Below are positions 12,615-20,964 of a stretch of DNA of 21,407 bases, one piece after another (positions within the stretch are counted from its first letter, which is position 1; every line of letters begins with the position of its first letter). Below the pieces are notes generated by a model. That model saw only the letters and a program-made list of their open reading frames with translations, was not told the DNA's origin and did not search any database. This stretch comes from a virus. The DNA lies in the IMG/VR virus record IMGVR_UViG_3300025630_000071, positions 1-21,407 of that record, one strand, 5' to 3'. The position numbers and the translations under genes are program-made.

Positions 12615-14315
12615 CTATTGTGCTAATTCAGAGCCAGCATAAGCCCCTGTAAACCCAAGATAAGGCGATGCCCCTCTTAAAGCCTCTGCTATTGCTTGCT
12701 GCCTAGACCCACCACCTAAAAGAAACCTTTGCATCGGGCGTGAATATAAGCCAGCCGCTGCTAATGTCGTACCTGCAAGAGCAGGTATACCGACCATTGG
12801 ATTAGCAACCGTTCCTCCTAGCGCTCCGATTTGAAACGCTCTCTCTGCTGTCCCGCTATCAGGCATCATTGGCTTCAACACTGTGCTGGCAGGGTCAGTT
12901 AAATCCTGTAAAAGACCTTCCCTTCTTGCGAAACGTGATTGTGGCGTTAAAGCCCTAACCGCCCTGCCTAATTGAGCAGGAGTAAACTTCCCTCCTGCGG
13001 CAGCTATATAAGAACTCGCTCTTTCCAGCGTCTTAAAGTTTGCATAAGCCGCGTCTGTTTGTTTTAACTGCGTTGCAACATCTGTAGGCACGTTAAGATT
13101 GCGGTATTGTGTTAGAGCTTCGTCTATTTGCAAATATGAATCTAATTTTGCTTGTTCGTCAGCAGTTCTAAACTGTCTGTTTATAAGACCTCTGATTTTA
13201 GCATTAAGGTCAGACTCAAACTTTTTAAATTTCTTTCCTGTTATGCTGTCTATAACGCGATACTTCTGATTTGGGCCAACGTTTTTAAAGGTAAATTTGT
13301 CGTAAAACCCATTTTTTAAGAATCTTTCTATGTCTCTTTTTGCCGCTTTAGACATTTCTTTTGCAGGGTCTTCAATAATATCGCTTATTTGTTTTCCCAA
13401 ATACCTGTTTACATCTCTTGCGGGCAACTCAACGTCATCTAAAACCGAGTAAGCCTTGTCAAAATCCTTTTTAAGTTGAGCAAACGCTTCTCTACTTGGA
13501 CCTTCTACCGGCTTGCCGCCAGGAGGCACCGCTCTGTTCATCGCAGCTTTAGCAAATTGATCGTCGGCTCTTTCTCTAGCTTTGCTTATTGCGCGACCAG
13601 CAATAGGCAAACTTTGCGCGCCTTCTTCCGTTCTTCGTATAATTTTTCCAACAAGCGTATCTTGGTCTGCTGCTTGGCCTATAGTTAAATCTTCTACGCC
13701 TTTGCGTTGCAATTCTTTTGCTTGTTCAGACGGCCTTACAAGGCCACCAGCCACCCTACTAGCGGCCCTGCCAATACCATACCCTGCTGCACCACCTATG
13801 CCGCCAAGAGTAGCGGCTGTGCCTCGATCTTCTGGCGCGTATGCTGCTGATAAACCAGCGCCAAGAGCAGCCTCACCAGCTAGAGGCGCAAGCACCGGAG
13901 CTTTTGACGCAAGTTTAGCGGCTAACGGAAGTGCGCGAGCTGCTTTTATTGCTGCCCCGCCGGGGACAAGAAAAGACCCTATATCAGCAGCAAATGCACC
14001 TATGTTCTCAGCGCGTATGCCTTCGCCTTTTTCACCCTCTAAGAAGGCTTTGTTTATTGCAATTTCTCTTTTATCTTCTGGCGAAAGGTCTGTAACCAAG
14101 CCCTTAAGTCCGTAGCCTATGTTCTCAAGGCTAGAACCAGCGCCCCTGCCAAAACGCTCTAACGCACTGCCTTCGCGCATTTTAGCAACTTCTTCTTGCT
14201 GTGCGCTTTTTTCTAGCTTTCTATGTTCTGCGTTAGCCCACGCCCAAGCGGTGCGCTCATCCGGCGCATCGACTTGATAAGATGAATCTTCAACATTTAC
14301 CTTAAATCTAGGCAT
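12615..14315 (-). CDS. Probable internal virion/DNA-ejection protein with glycine-alanine-rich membrane-active region
   Basis: This 566-residue protein starts MPRFKVNVEDSSYQVDAPDE, followed by RTAWAWANAEH, an N-terminal module I associate with internal proteins of marine podoviruses. Residues about 104-195 are hydrophobic and Gly/Ala-rich (AFAADIGSFLVPGGAAIKAA, TLGGIGGAAGYGIGR), a composition common in ejection proteins that enter the host membrane. The middle (250-430) is charged and helical. A second Gly/Ala-rich hydrophobic segment lies at about 495-530 (GALGGTVANPMVGIPALAGT). AGGAAA precedes the ATG. Its place between fibre genes and two other helical proteins mirrors the ejection-protein block of podoviruses. 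No enzymatic motif is seen. Confidence 0.6.
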   Translation of the reverse strand: MPRFKVNVEDSSYQVDAPDERTAWAWANAEHRKLEKSAQQEEVAKMREGSALERFGRGAGSSLENIGYGLKGLVTDLSPEDKREIAINKAFLEGEKGEGIRAENIGAFAADIGSFLVPGGAAIKAARALPLAAKLASKAPVLAPLAGEAALGAGLSAAYAPEDRGTAATLGGIGGAAGYGIGRAASRVAGGLVRPSEQAKELQRKGVEDLTIGQAADQDTLVGKIIRRTEEGAQSLPIAGRAISKARERADDQFAKAAMNRAVPPGGKPVEGPSREAFAQLKKDFDKAYSVLDDVELPARDVNRYLGKQISDIIEDPAKEMSKAAKRDIERFLKNGFYDKFTFKNVGPNQKYRVIDSITGKKFKKFESDLNAKIRGLINRQFRTADEQAKLDSYLQIDEALTQYRNLNVPTDVATQLKQTDAAYANFKTLERASSYIAAAGGKFTPAQLGRAVRALTPQSRFARREGLLQDLTDPASTVLKPMMPDSGTAERAFQIGALGGTVANPMVGIPALAGTTLAAAGLYSRPMQRFLLGGGSRQQAIAEALRGASPYLGFTGAYAGSELAQ

Positions 14316-14331
14316 AACTATTTCCTAGTGA

Positions 14332-15879
14332 CTATTCCAAAAGCTGCACTGCGCCAGCAGGCGGACTTTCTTGATTATCATCAAAAAGCCCAAAGATTGA
14401 GGTGCCTTCTATTTCTCTGCCAAGTCGTTTGGGAGTTTGTTCTTGAAGAAATTTCTCTAAGGCCACTATGTATGTTTCTCCTGTAAGTGGGTTTACATTA
14501 TTAACGGTCGTAAAATTTTCACTCCATAGGTCTGCAAATTGAGACCTAAGAACGGTTTTGGTCATTGATTCTTCAAGTTTATTTAGAAGGTATATATTGG
14601 CCTCTTCCTGATTCGTCATTTGAAAGGCTGTTGATATGGCTATTGCTAATTCTCTTTCTGTGTCGTTACCGCCAATTTGAGACAATTTATCAATACCAAA
14701 AGCATTGGCAATCGCTTGAGCAACGTTTGCTGCAATAGTTTTTTGTTTTGCGCCGGATGCACCTTTAAACTCTGCAAATGCAGAGTTAACTGCGTTAGAA
14801 ATAGGAGCAAATAGACCTTGGTCAGCCGTTCCTAGGGCTTCTCTCATTGCTCCTACTTGACCTAAAGCTCTTTGAGCCTCTTCTGCTTTGTCTTTTAGAT
14901 TATTTAAAAAATCGGAATTTTTATTCCGCTGTGATTTTGTAGCATAATTAGGGTTATACGCCCTCTCTTGGAGTTCTAGCCGTCGCTCTGCTTGCTCTCG
15001 CGCAAAGCGGTCATTTTCTGCATCCAAAAGCAATTCTGATGCAGCAAGATCGGCCTCTTGTTCTCTGGCCTGTTGTATGCCCGGTGTTTCGTAGAACCCT
15101 CCTCCTGACGCAAAGCCATAGTCACCAAGTTGCCGTGTTTCTTTCTCGCCTAGCGCTTTTTTCAAGTAGCTCTCTTGATAACCGGAATAGCGCGGCCCAG
15201 CCTCGCCAGCAGCAAGTGACGTTATCATAGACAAATCGCCAGCACGCTGACGATCTTGAGCAAGCTGTTCAAACCTTTGCATATCAATGGGAGTTCTACT
15301 CGCCTCTAACGCTCTGCGTAGAAGAGAACGCCCGCTCATTGCATCAACAGGCGCGTCAGCCACACCAGCAACATCAACAGGCGCGTTGCCCGCACCAGGA
15401 ACAGGCGCGTCGGTCACACTAGCAACATTAATATACGGCCCAGGACGCCTTTCTGTAGTCACTGAAATAGGTCCGATAGAATCTTGTGAAAATTCTTGCG
15501 GATTTTGCAAGCGCCCTATGGATTCAAAACCAAAATCTCCGGCACTAACAAGGTCTATTACCCTGTCGGCCATATCCGTTTCACCAGCAGCCGCGCTTTC
15601 GCCCACGCCCCTTAAAAAATTCCTTATCTGTTTTGCTTGTTCTTGAGTATTTCTAGTAACTGCCCCCCTCAAAGGATAACTTGGATTACTATACTGCCTT
15701 TCAATAGCTTTAAGTGCGTCTAAGCGATCTTTATCTGAATCTTCTTCAATCCCCATCATTTCAAGAAAAGTCAGATTCCTATCTTGGTCTTGCTCACGAT
15801 CAAGGGTAGCGCGGTACTCTCGTATGGCGTTATTAATATCGAAAGCCCTATCACTATAAATATCATACCGGCTTGCCAT
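14332..15879 (-). CDS. Probable internal virion protein (helical, unknown)
   Basis: This 515-residue protein is rich in Gln, Glu, Ala and Arg. It has helical and coiled-coil segments (about 275-345, ELLLDAENDRFAREQAERRL and onward) and a helical C-terminal part with NPLTGETYIVALEKFL. Residues about 150-180 hold an Ala-Pro-Val repeat (VTDAPVPGAGNAPVDVAGVADAP) encoded by a 30-base tandem repeat. No catalytic motif is visible. Composition and position next to the Gly/Ala-rich protein suggest a capsid-internal or ejection protein. AGGAG lies about ten bases before the ATG, and the previous stop is two bases away. Function is inferred from context only. Confidence 0.5.
   Translation of the reverse strand: MASRYDIYSDRAFDINNAIREYRATLDREQDQDRNLTFLEMMGIEEDSDKDRLDALKAIERQYSNPSYPLRGAVTRNTQEQAKQIRNFLRGVGESAAAGETDMADRVIDLVSAGDFGFESIGRLQNPQEFSQDSIGPISVTTERRPGPYINVASVTDAPVPGAGNAPVDVAGVADAPVDAMSGRSLLRRALEASRTPIDMQRFEQLAQDRQRAGDLSMITSLAAGEAGPRYSGYQESYLKKALGEKETRQLGDYGFASGGGFYETPGIQQAREQEADLAASELLLDAENDRFAREQAERRLELQERAYNPNYATKSQRNKNSDFLNNLKDKAEEAQRALGQVGAMREALGTADQGLFAPISNAVNSAFAEFKGASGAKQKTIAANVAQAIANAFGIDKLSQIGGNDTERELAIAISTAFQMTNQEEANIYLLNKLEESMTKTVLRSQFADLWSENFTTVNNVNPLTGETYIVALEKFLQEQTPKRLGREIEGTSIFGLFDDNQESPPAGAVQLLE
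15343..15426. repeat. 30-base in-frame tandem repeat, about 2.8 copies
   Basis: Units start at 15343 and 15373, with a shortened third at 15403. Each holds AACAGGCGCGT (the third lacks the first bases) followed by a CAC/CGC-rich stretch ending in AGCAAC or AGGAAC. They encode an Ala-Pro-Val linker in the 515-residue virion protein, so length change by whole units keeps frame. Confidence 0.7.
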
Positions 15880-15881
15880 CT

Positions 15882-16277
15882 CTAAACGCTCCTAGAACTG
15901 CCCGTAAAATACGGGTTGTAAAGTTCTTCTTCTTCTTCTTCGTCCAGTTGCGGGCTACGGTTTAGGTTTGAAAGAACTTTTTGTAACTTACCCAATTCCG
16001 CTACTCGCTCATCAGCAAGCCTTTGTTCTTCTGCGTATGCTTTCTGACCGCCCTTGCGAGCCATATACGCCTGACCTAACTTCGCCAATCCCTCAAAGGG
16101 AGATGGAGCTAAGTATACTCGACCAGCCCTTCGCCCTTGCAATGGCGCTGTGGCTTCTCCGCGCATTTCTTCAATAATTGCCCGTCTACGCTCGTTTTCG
16201 CGCTCTTGCTCATCAAGAGGCGCTAACCCCATGAAGTAGTCCAAAAAAGCAACATCTCTGTAATTATCGTATGGCAT
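15882..16277 (-). CDS. Small virion-region protein of unknown function
   Basis: This 131-residue protein starts directly after the stop of the S74-domain gene, with GGAGC upstream. Residues 20-45 form a charged helix (EQERENERRRAIIEEMRG). The middle has a PSPFEGLAKLGQAYMARKGG segment, seen in my recollection in small proteins next to internal virion genes of marine podoviruses. A strongly acidic stretch (DEEEEEEL, about 112-119) precedes an aromatic end. Its closing codons lie two bases from the next gene. No family is recognised with confidence. It may be a small internal protein or a chaperone for the ejection set. Confidence 0.5.
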   Translation of the reverse strand: MPYDNYRDVAFLDYFMGLAPLDEQERENERRRAIIEEMRGEATAPLQGRRAGRVYLAPSPFEGLAKLGQAYMARKGGQKAYAEEQRLADERVAELGKLQKVLSNLNRSPQLDEEEEEELYNPYFTGSSRSV

Positions 16278-17585
16278 TTATAAAGCTCCGTAATTAACAG
16301 TTAAGTATCCGCTGTCATGCTGACGCACAAGAGAAGGTTTAATGCGCTGAAGCTCCTGTGCAATTACGCCGCGCTCACGATGTCCAAAAATGTCGTATTC
16401 ATAGATTCCTACGCCAATAGGATGAGTCCCAACACGCTGAATGTTACTTTTGAGTCTAATGTCTGAAAACGCAAACGGATTACTAAGCGCCGCCGAGCCA
16501 AGGCCAAAAGCCCCGCTCATAAGGCCGCCAAGACCAGCTTGCTTTGCATTGAAAGCGTCAAGCGCCGCACCGTATTGCATACCGGCTGCGTCTAAATACT
16601 GCGGTGTTTCTGCTCTGCCAGCCGCAATAAAGCTAGGAAAGCTAGGCATACTAACTTGTTGACCAGACAGCAGTGCATTGAGTTCATTCAAAGACATGCC
16701 CCGCTGCTGCGCTTGTTCCGCAATGGCTTGCTGACGCGCCGTGTTCATTGCCGCTGCATACTGTTGATTTAGTGCTTGCTGTCGCGCAACAGCCGCATTT
16801 CTAGCTTCCATAGCGCCAAGGTCAAGGCCAGCGGCTTGACCCAACGCTCTGTTCTGTAACTCAGCCTGCGCCATAGCTTCACGCACACCTTGAGTCCTAG
16901 AACCCATTTGCATCCCATATAATCTTTGGGCTTCAGCGCCAGCGGTGTTGAGGGCTTGATACCTTTCTGCTGCTTGGCGTTCTCCAAGCTCATCTAATGC
17001 ACGCTTGTAGCCCTCTGTGCCGACGCGGAAGCCCTGATTGGCAAGCTGCGTTTCTAGCTGTTGTCGCTGATAATCTTGAACAGGAAGCATTTGCTCCATA
17101 AGAGTCTCTGCAACCTGGTTTCTATAATTTGCGTCATATGTAGGGATAGCAGGTAAGTCGCCAAATTGATAAGCAGTTGCTAACCCTGGAGAATAATCAG
17201 CTACTTCTGTTTGAAGCTGACCGGGTTCTCCCGGCAAAGTCATCTCCGGTAAATTCTGCCAGTCAAACGGCTGTTCATACGATTCGGCAAGCCTACCCGT
17301 AAAGCCTTGCGCTAAATTGCTTCTTGCTAGTTGAGTCCCAATCTGAGACTCAAGAGCAGCTTCAAGGCCTGGGTCTAGGGTTATATTTTGAGTCCACTGC
17401 GTAACTGGGAGTCCAGTTGCAGGATCAGTTTGAGCCGAAGTTTGCCAATCTTGCGTGCCAAAAGGAGTGCTTACAAAAGGCCGATTGGCGTAGTTCTGAA
17501 GCATCACGTTTTCACGCGAAGCTGCGGCCTGTTCTTGTGCGGCTCCTCTATAATCAGGGGGCGCTGGAGTAGCTTTACTTCCCAT
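16278..17585 (-). CDS. Virion protein with C-terminal Peptidase_S74 intramolecular chaperone domain
   Basis: This 435-residue protein counts from ATG at 17585. ATG at 17615 in the same frame has no ribosome-binding site, while purine-rich GGAGAAAGAG precedes 17585. The N-terminus (SKATPAPPDYRGAAQEQAAAS, then NRPFVSTPFGTQDWQ) and Gln/Ala-rich helical body (about 170-310) are typical of a structural protein of marine podoviruses. The last 62 residues begin SDIRLKSNI, then IYEYD, RGVIAQEL and YLTVNYGAL. This is the S74 chaperone of endosialidase type, which trimerises the protein and usually cuts itself off before the Ser of SD-x-RLK (here Ser374). The domain is at the short end of family lengths. 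Role in the virion is unproven. Confidence 0.75.
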   Translation of the reverse strand: MGSKATPAPPDYRGAAQEQAAASRENVMLQNYANRPFVSTPFGTQDWQTSAQTDPATGLPVTQWTQNITLDPGLEAALESQIGTQLARSNLAQGFTGRLAESYEQPFDWQNLPEMTLPGEPGQLQTEVADYSPGLATAYQFGDLPAIPTYDANYRNQVAETLMEQMLPVQDYQRQQLETQLANQGFRVGTEGYKRALDELGERQAAERYQALNTAGAEAQRLYGMQMGSRTQGVREAMAQAELQNRALGQAAGLDLGAMEARNAAVARQQALNQQYAAAMNTARQQAIAEQAQQRGMSLNELNALLSGQQVSMPSFPSFIAAGRAETPQYLDAAGMQYGAALDAFNAKQAGLGGLMSGAFGLGSAALSNPFAFSDIRLKSNIQRVGTHPIGVGIYEYDIFGHRERGVIAQELQRIKPSLVRQHDSGYLTVNYGAL

Positions 17586-17994
17586 CTTTCTCTTTCTCCA
17601 AAAAGCGACACTCATCGCGCCGCATACTTAGAATTATCAATTCACCGTCAGGGTGCGCGTCTTTAATACGCGCCACTTCCTTAAAGCCCATCCTCTTATC
17701 AAAGTGTAGCGCCCGTTTGTTTCCAGATGGCACCGCTCCAATAAGAACCTTCATTTTTGCTGTGTTAAAGGCGTAGTCAAAAACACAGCGTATTAACTCT
17801 CTAGTTACCCAGTTGCCATCTCCCGCAACGTGCATCTGACATGAAGCACCGTTCCAACCGTCAAAACCAACTACGCCTTTTATCTCTCCTTCTTCGTTTA
17901 CATTGCCAATACAGCGAAAATGCACTGTCGGCACATAGCCAATCTTTTCACAAAGCCAACCACCTAAAACATCATGTGGTCCGAATAAAATCAT
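17575..17994 (-). CDS. GNAT-family acetyltransferase-like protein
   Basis: This 139-residue protein begins MILFGPHDVLGGWLCEKIG. It has an EGEIKGVVGFDGWNG strand pair, then a helix (NWVTRELIRCVFDYAFN), VLIGAVPSGNKRALHFDKRMGF and a final strand (ELIILSM). This is the GNAT order: beta hairpin, acetyl-CoA loop helix, then the N-x-x-[AS]-x-x-[FL]-x-x-x-x-GF motif. The usual R/Q-x-x-G-x-[GA] loop is replaced by GDGNWVTR, a variant also seen in phage GNATs. It is a standard passenger in podovirus tail regions. Substrate is unknown; host protein or virion acetylation are guesses. TAATG and an 11-base overlap tie it to both neighbours. Confidence 0.75.
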   Translation of the reverse strand: MILFGPHDVLGGWLCEKIGYVPTVHFRCIGNVNEEGEIKGVVGFDGWNGASCQMHVAGDGNWVTRELIRCVFDYAFNTAKMKVLIGAVPSGNKRALHFDKRMGFKEVARIKDAHPDGELIILSMRRDECRFLEKEKDGK

Positions 17995-18617
17995 TACATC
18001 CCATAAAAATTAAAATCAAAGTCGGAATAATCCCCACTTTGAAGTTGCCTAACCCTATTTAATTGCGCTTGCTCTGCATCTCTCAACATTCTAGCGTTTG
18101 GACCAAAAATCGGGTCATCTAGCTGAGTTTCAAAGGAAGCAATGTCGCTCTCTAATTTATCAGTGTCGTAGGTACGTTGAATACCGCCCAACACCCTTGA
18201 TTGATAATCTCTAAATCGATCGCTATTAACCCATTCTTCATCTGTTCCACCAAAAGAAGCGTATTCATCTGCATATTCAGCGTTTATATTGTCCCAAAAA
18301 TCAGGGCCAACAGATTCATAGCTTGGAGCCGGTGGAGGCGGCGGTGGAGGGGTATTTACAACAGGACCGGAAACAGAGCCTTCCTGTGGGGAATACCCTG
18401 GAGCCGCGTACCCAGAAACGGCTGGCTCAAGATTTGCTGTGTCTCTCCAGCTTTCAACAGGCACAAACGGGGCTTCTGGACTTAACACCGCACTTAAAGG
18501 CTGACGGCTAACATTTGTCCACGGCGCTTCAAACGTAGTTGGCGCTCCTGGTGCTTTTACCATTCCGCTAGGCGTTGCGCTTCTTAGCGCGGCTATTAAA
18601 GCGTTGCCATTAGCCAT
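17994..18617 (-). CDS. Proline-rich virion-region protein of unknown function
   Basis: This 207-residue protein is joined to its neighbours by TAATG at both ends. The first half is Pro/Ala-rich and looks disordered, ending in seven consecutive prolines (residues 90-96) and APSYESVG. The second half is charged, helical and acidic (FWDNINAEYADEYASFGGTD, then DTDKLESDIASFETQLDDP) and ends in an aromatic DFDFNFYGM tail. No family is recognised. Its place just after the nozzle-like gene suggests a tail or internal protein. The polyproline run would need translation factor EF-P for efficient reading, based on general knowledge. Confidence 0.5.
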   Translation of the reverse strand: MANGNALIAALRSATPSGMVKAPGAPTTFEAPWTNVSRQPLSAVLSPEAPFVPVESWRDTANLEPAVSGYAAPGYSPQEGSVSGPVVNTPPPPPPPAPSYESVGPDFWDNINAEYADEYASFGGTDEEWVNSDRFRDYQSRVLGGIQRTYDTDKLESDIASFETQLDDPIFGPNARMLRDAEQAQLNRVRQLQSGDYSDFDFNFYGM

Positions 18618-20203
18618 TACATTACTCCACCAATCTCGCTTAATACATGATAGCTACTGAAAGTGGTGCCTCCACCAACACCCTTAACTTTCATTCTTAA
18701 CGCGCCGTAGTAGCCCAGACCAGTCACCCCAGACCAGCTTTGATAAGTGTTTGAGGATTGCGACCAAGCTGCTAAATCCCACTTACTTACATCCCACTCC
18801 GCGACCGTTCCTTCAACAAAAGGCGGTGAGCCATACACACCATCAAATGTGTATTGCGTGTTTATCTGCGCTTTGTACGCTGGTGACTGGCTGGATATAA
18901 ATATCGGCCTGACCATGTTAAATTTTTTTAACTGGCCTGGATTTCCAAAAGAATTAAACGATGATTGTATATCGCCTTGTACTGCATCGCCCCCCGTCCC
19001 GGCAGTAGATACCGCGTCACTTTCGCCATAAAAACCTTTTGCAACAGTTTTGCTGTCTGTCCCAAAATAAAACTGATCCCCAAGAACAGCGGTGCAAGAC
19101 ATTGGCATATTGCTAAACGTACACCACGCGCCAGTGCTAACGCTCATTGCATATTGTGTGTATATGTTGTTTTGTGGTGGTGGCTTAATCAAAAGAATGT
19201 TTGTGCCTGGAACAAGCAATATGTCCCAAGACTTTTCATCTTTTAGATCAGAAACCAACTCAGTAAGTTTGTTTTCTATTTTGTCGGCTACGCCTAAAGC
19301 GCCTTCAACAAATTGACCGTTTACAAGTCGAGACATTGGAACAATGCCAAGCTCAGACAAAACCATCACATCGCCGCCATAAGAGGTAAAGAAGCGCCCG
19401 TATTTTGGAACCGGGCCTACATACCAGACACCCTTTAAACCAAAGGTTGCCGCGCTAGTTGGGTCTGTTCCCTGCCATACACCAACGTCACCTTGAGAGC
19501 CTATAACAACAAGGTAGTCGTCTACACCAACACCAGCGTCAAGCGTCCAGTTAATAATGGCTCTGACAGAACCGCCGTTTCTTAGCAGCGGCCCCATAAC
19601 AAATTGTGTCGAATTTCCAGTTATGGCATCAACATTATGCAGGTAATAAACACTGCTGTCGTTTTCTGCTGTAAACCAAACTCTATTTTTCCAAACGGCA
19701 ACGCTTGTTAGGTCTGTTGGTAAACCGTTCACACTTTGCTGCGTCCAGCTTGTACCGTCGTAAGTCCAGTACCCTGCGCCGGGAGAAACCGCCAACAAGT
19801 AAGTGCCAGCAGAATTAGAGAATTGGGTTGTTATCCAAATATCTTCTGTTGAGCCAGTGCTTGCTTGGCTTACGCTAGGTGTGCCGGTAGTAACGTCATA
19901 TATATCCCCATTTGACGCAGCAAACAGCTTGTTGCTTGCTGGTGTAGCGCCGTTATAAGAAAAAAGAGATTCTATGTCATTGGTTATAGCGCTGGTGTGA
20001 TATTGCCAGCCTTTCCTTAAAGAAACGCCTGTGCGCTTTGGTATAAAGTTATCAAGCACCATCGCGTCTGTTGGTGGCATTTCGTTAATTGGGTCGCGGT
20101 AATTCAATCCGCCAACAGGAGCGGGAGCGATGCCAAGCCCAGACACTTGAGCGGCAGCGGCTACCCTTGGCGTTTCAAATTGCTTGATTGGAACAAGCGG
20201 CAT
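18617..20203 (-). CDS. Tail nozzle/tubular protein B-like structural protein
   Basis: This 528-residue protein begins MPLVPIKQFETPRVAAAAQ. It contains PVGGLNYRDPINEMPPTDAM followed by VLDNFIPKRTGVSLRKGW (about 29-66), the signature start of podoviral nozzle/tail tubular B or P22 gp10-like proteins. The long beta-rich body holds repeated short strand motifs (YWTYDGTSW, VAVWKNRVWFTAEND, DYLVVIGSQGDVGVWQG), consistent with a beta-propeller. The C-terminus has EWDVSKWDLAAWSQSSN and ends in ALRMKVKGVGGG. Such proteins form the tail tube end that closes the DNA channel. It follows the adaptor-like gene directly, the canonical order. GGAAG lies before the ATG. Confidence 0.7.
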   Translation of the reverse strand: MPLVPIKQFETPRVAAAAQVSGLGIAPAPVGGLNYRDPINEMPPTDAMVLDNFIPKRTGVSLRKGWQYHTSAITNDIESLFSYNGATPASNKLFAASNGDIYDVTTGTPSVSQASTGSTEDIWITTQFSNSAGTYLLAVSPGAGYWTYDGTSWTQQSVNGLPTDLTSVAVWKNRVWFTAENDSSVYYLHNVDAITGNSTQFVMGPLLRNGGSVRAIINWTLDAGVGVDDYLVVIGSQGDVGVWQGTDPTSAATFGLKGVWYVGPVPKYGRFFTSYGGDVMVLSELGIVPMSRLVNGQFVEGALGVADKIENKLTELVSDLKDEKSWDILLVPGTNILLIKPPPQNNIYTQYAMSVSTGAWCTFSNMPMSCTAVLGDQFYFGTDSKTVAKGFYGESDAVSTAGTGGDAVQGDIQSSFNSFGNPGQLKKFNMVRPIFISSQSPAYKAQINTQYTFDGVYGSPPFVEGTVAEWDVSKWDLAAWSQSSNTYQSWSGVTGLGYYGALRMKVKGVGGGTTFSSYHVLSEIGGVM

Positions 20204-20205
20204 AT

Positions 20206-20955
20206 CTAGCTTCCAAATCCAGTGTCAGGCGTGTTTGACAAAGGCTGAATGTATGGAAAGCCATACCCTCTAGCCATTGTAAGAACCGGCGCACCCTTTT
20301 TTGTGCCTTTTCGGTTTTCAAACTGAACTTGGAAGTCACGCATAGCCGCGCTTGAATCCAGGCCTTTCATCTCCAACCACTTTACTCGACCCAACAACGT
20401 AACAAGATTGCTGTCTATAAGAATAGTATCGCCGTTCTTTGTAGCGCGGTTTTTGTATAAGTCAGCGTTATCGGCATCTTTTACCCAGGCAAGAGACTGA
20501 TAAAAGAAAGTTAGTGTTTGCGCGTCTGTTGGTGGGGCAAGGATGTAGATGTTGTTATCTCTAACTTGCCAATAGAAAGAAAGCGTCGGCAAAGTTGTTC
20601 TAACAATTAGCTGTTTCCACATTTGCGGTGAAACAGGGCCGATAGCTGGCCACTGATTTGTGGAGTTCCATTGCGTCTGATCTACCCACTGATAGAAGTC
20701 AGTAGGCAAAGAAAACGCTTTTTCTGTTTGACCAGAAGTGTCGGCTGTTATGCTAACATCGTAACTTTTAGTTAATTCCTGCCAAGGATACAAAGAAAGC
20801 AAGTCATAACCAGCTTGGTTTACTGCTTGAACCATCTGCACAACAGATGTGTCTGTATCCCCGGCAGGATCAACCGGAACAGGATAGCTTACCATTTCCG
20901 CTATGTTTTGAACGATAGCGCTTAGACTATTATCGTCAATAATCTGATAAGCCAT
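20206..20955 (-). CDS. Tail tubular A/adaptor-like head-tail protein
   Basis: This 249-residue protein carries an N-terminal helical region (about 1-55, IVQNIAEMVSYP and AVNQAGYDLLSLYPWQELT). A beta-rich part follows (FSLPTDFYQWVDQTQWN, FYWQVRDNNIYILAPPTDAQ, TLTFFYQS), and the C-terminal helical segment has LLGRVKWLEMKGLD and FENRKG. Tryptophan-rich LYPW and SLPTDF segments are typical of gp4/gp11-type adaptor proteins that join portal to nozzle. AAGGA before the ATG supports the start. It lies two bases before the nozzle-like gene. Assignment is by pattern and order. Confidence 0.7.
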   Translation of the reverse strand: MAYQIIDDNSLSAIVQNIAEMVSYPVPVDPAGDTDTSVVQMVQAVNQAGYDLLSLYPWQELTKSYDVSITADTSGQTEKAFSLPTDFYQWVDQTQWNSTNQWPAIGPVSPQMWKQLIVRTTLPTLSFYWQVRDNNIYILAPPTDAQTLTFFYQSLAWVKDADNADLYKNRATKNGDTILIDSNLVTLLGRVKWLEMKGLDSSAAMRDFQVQFENRKGTKKGAPVLTMARGYGFPYIQPLSNTPDTGFGS

Positions 20956-20964
20956 TAGACATCC

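Noticed and set aside
13582-14115. Long plus-strand frame (177 codons) opposite the Gly/Ala-rich virion protein
   Set aside because: The Pro/Ala/Ser-rich composition mirrors the Gly/Ala-rich gene on the other strand, and no ribosome-binding site or motif is seen.
15343-15426. Possible CRISPR-like repeat
   Set aside because: The repeats are adjacent with no unique spacers, and they are in frame inside a coding gene.
15287-15646. Plus-strand frame (119 codons) over the tandem repeat region
   Set aside because: It is a shadow of the 515-residue virion protein. Its repeats (TPATSTG) simply reflect the DNA repeat read on the opposite strand.
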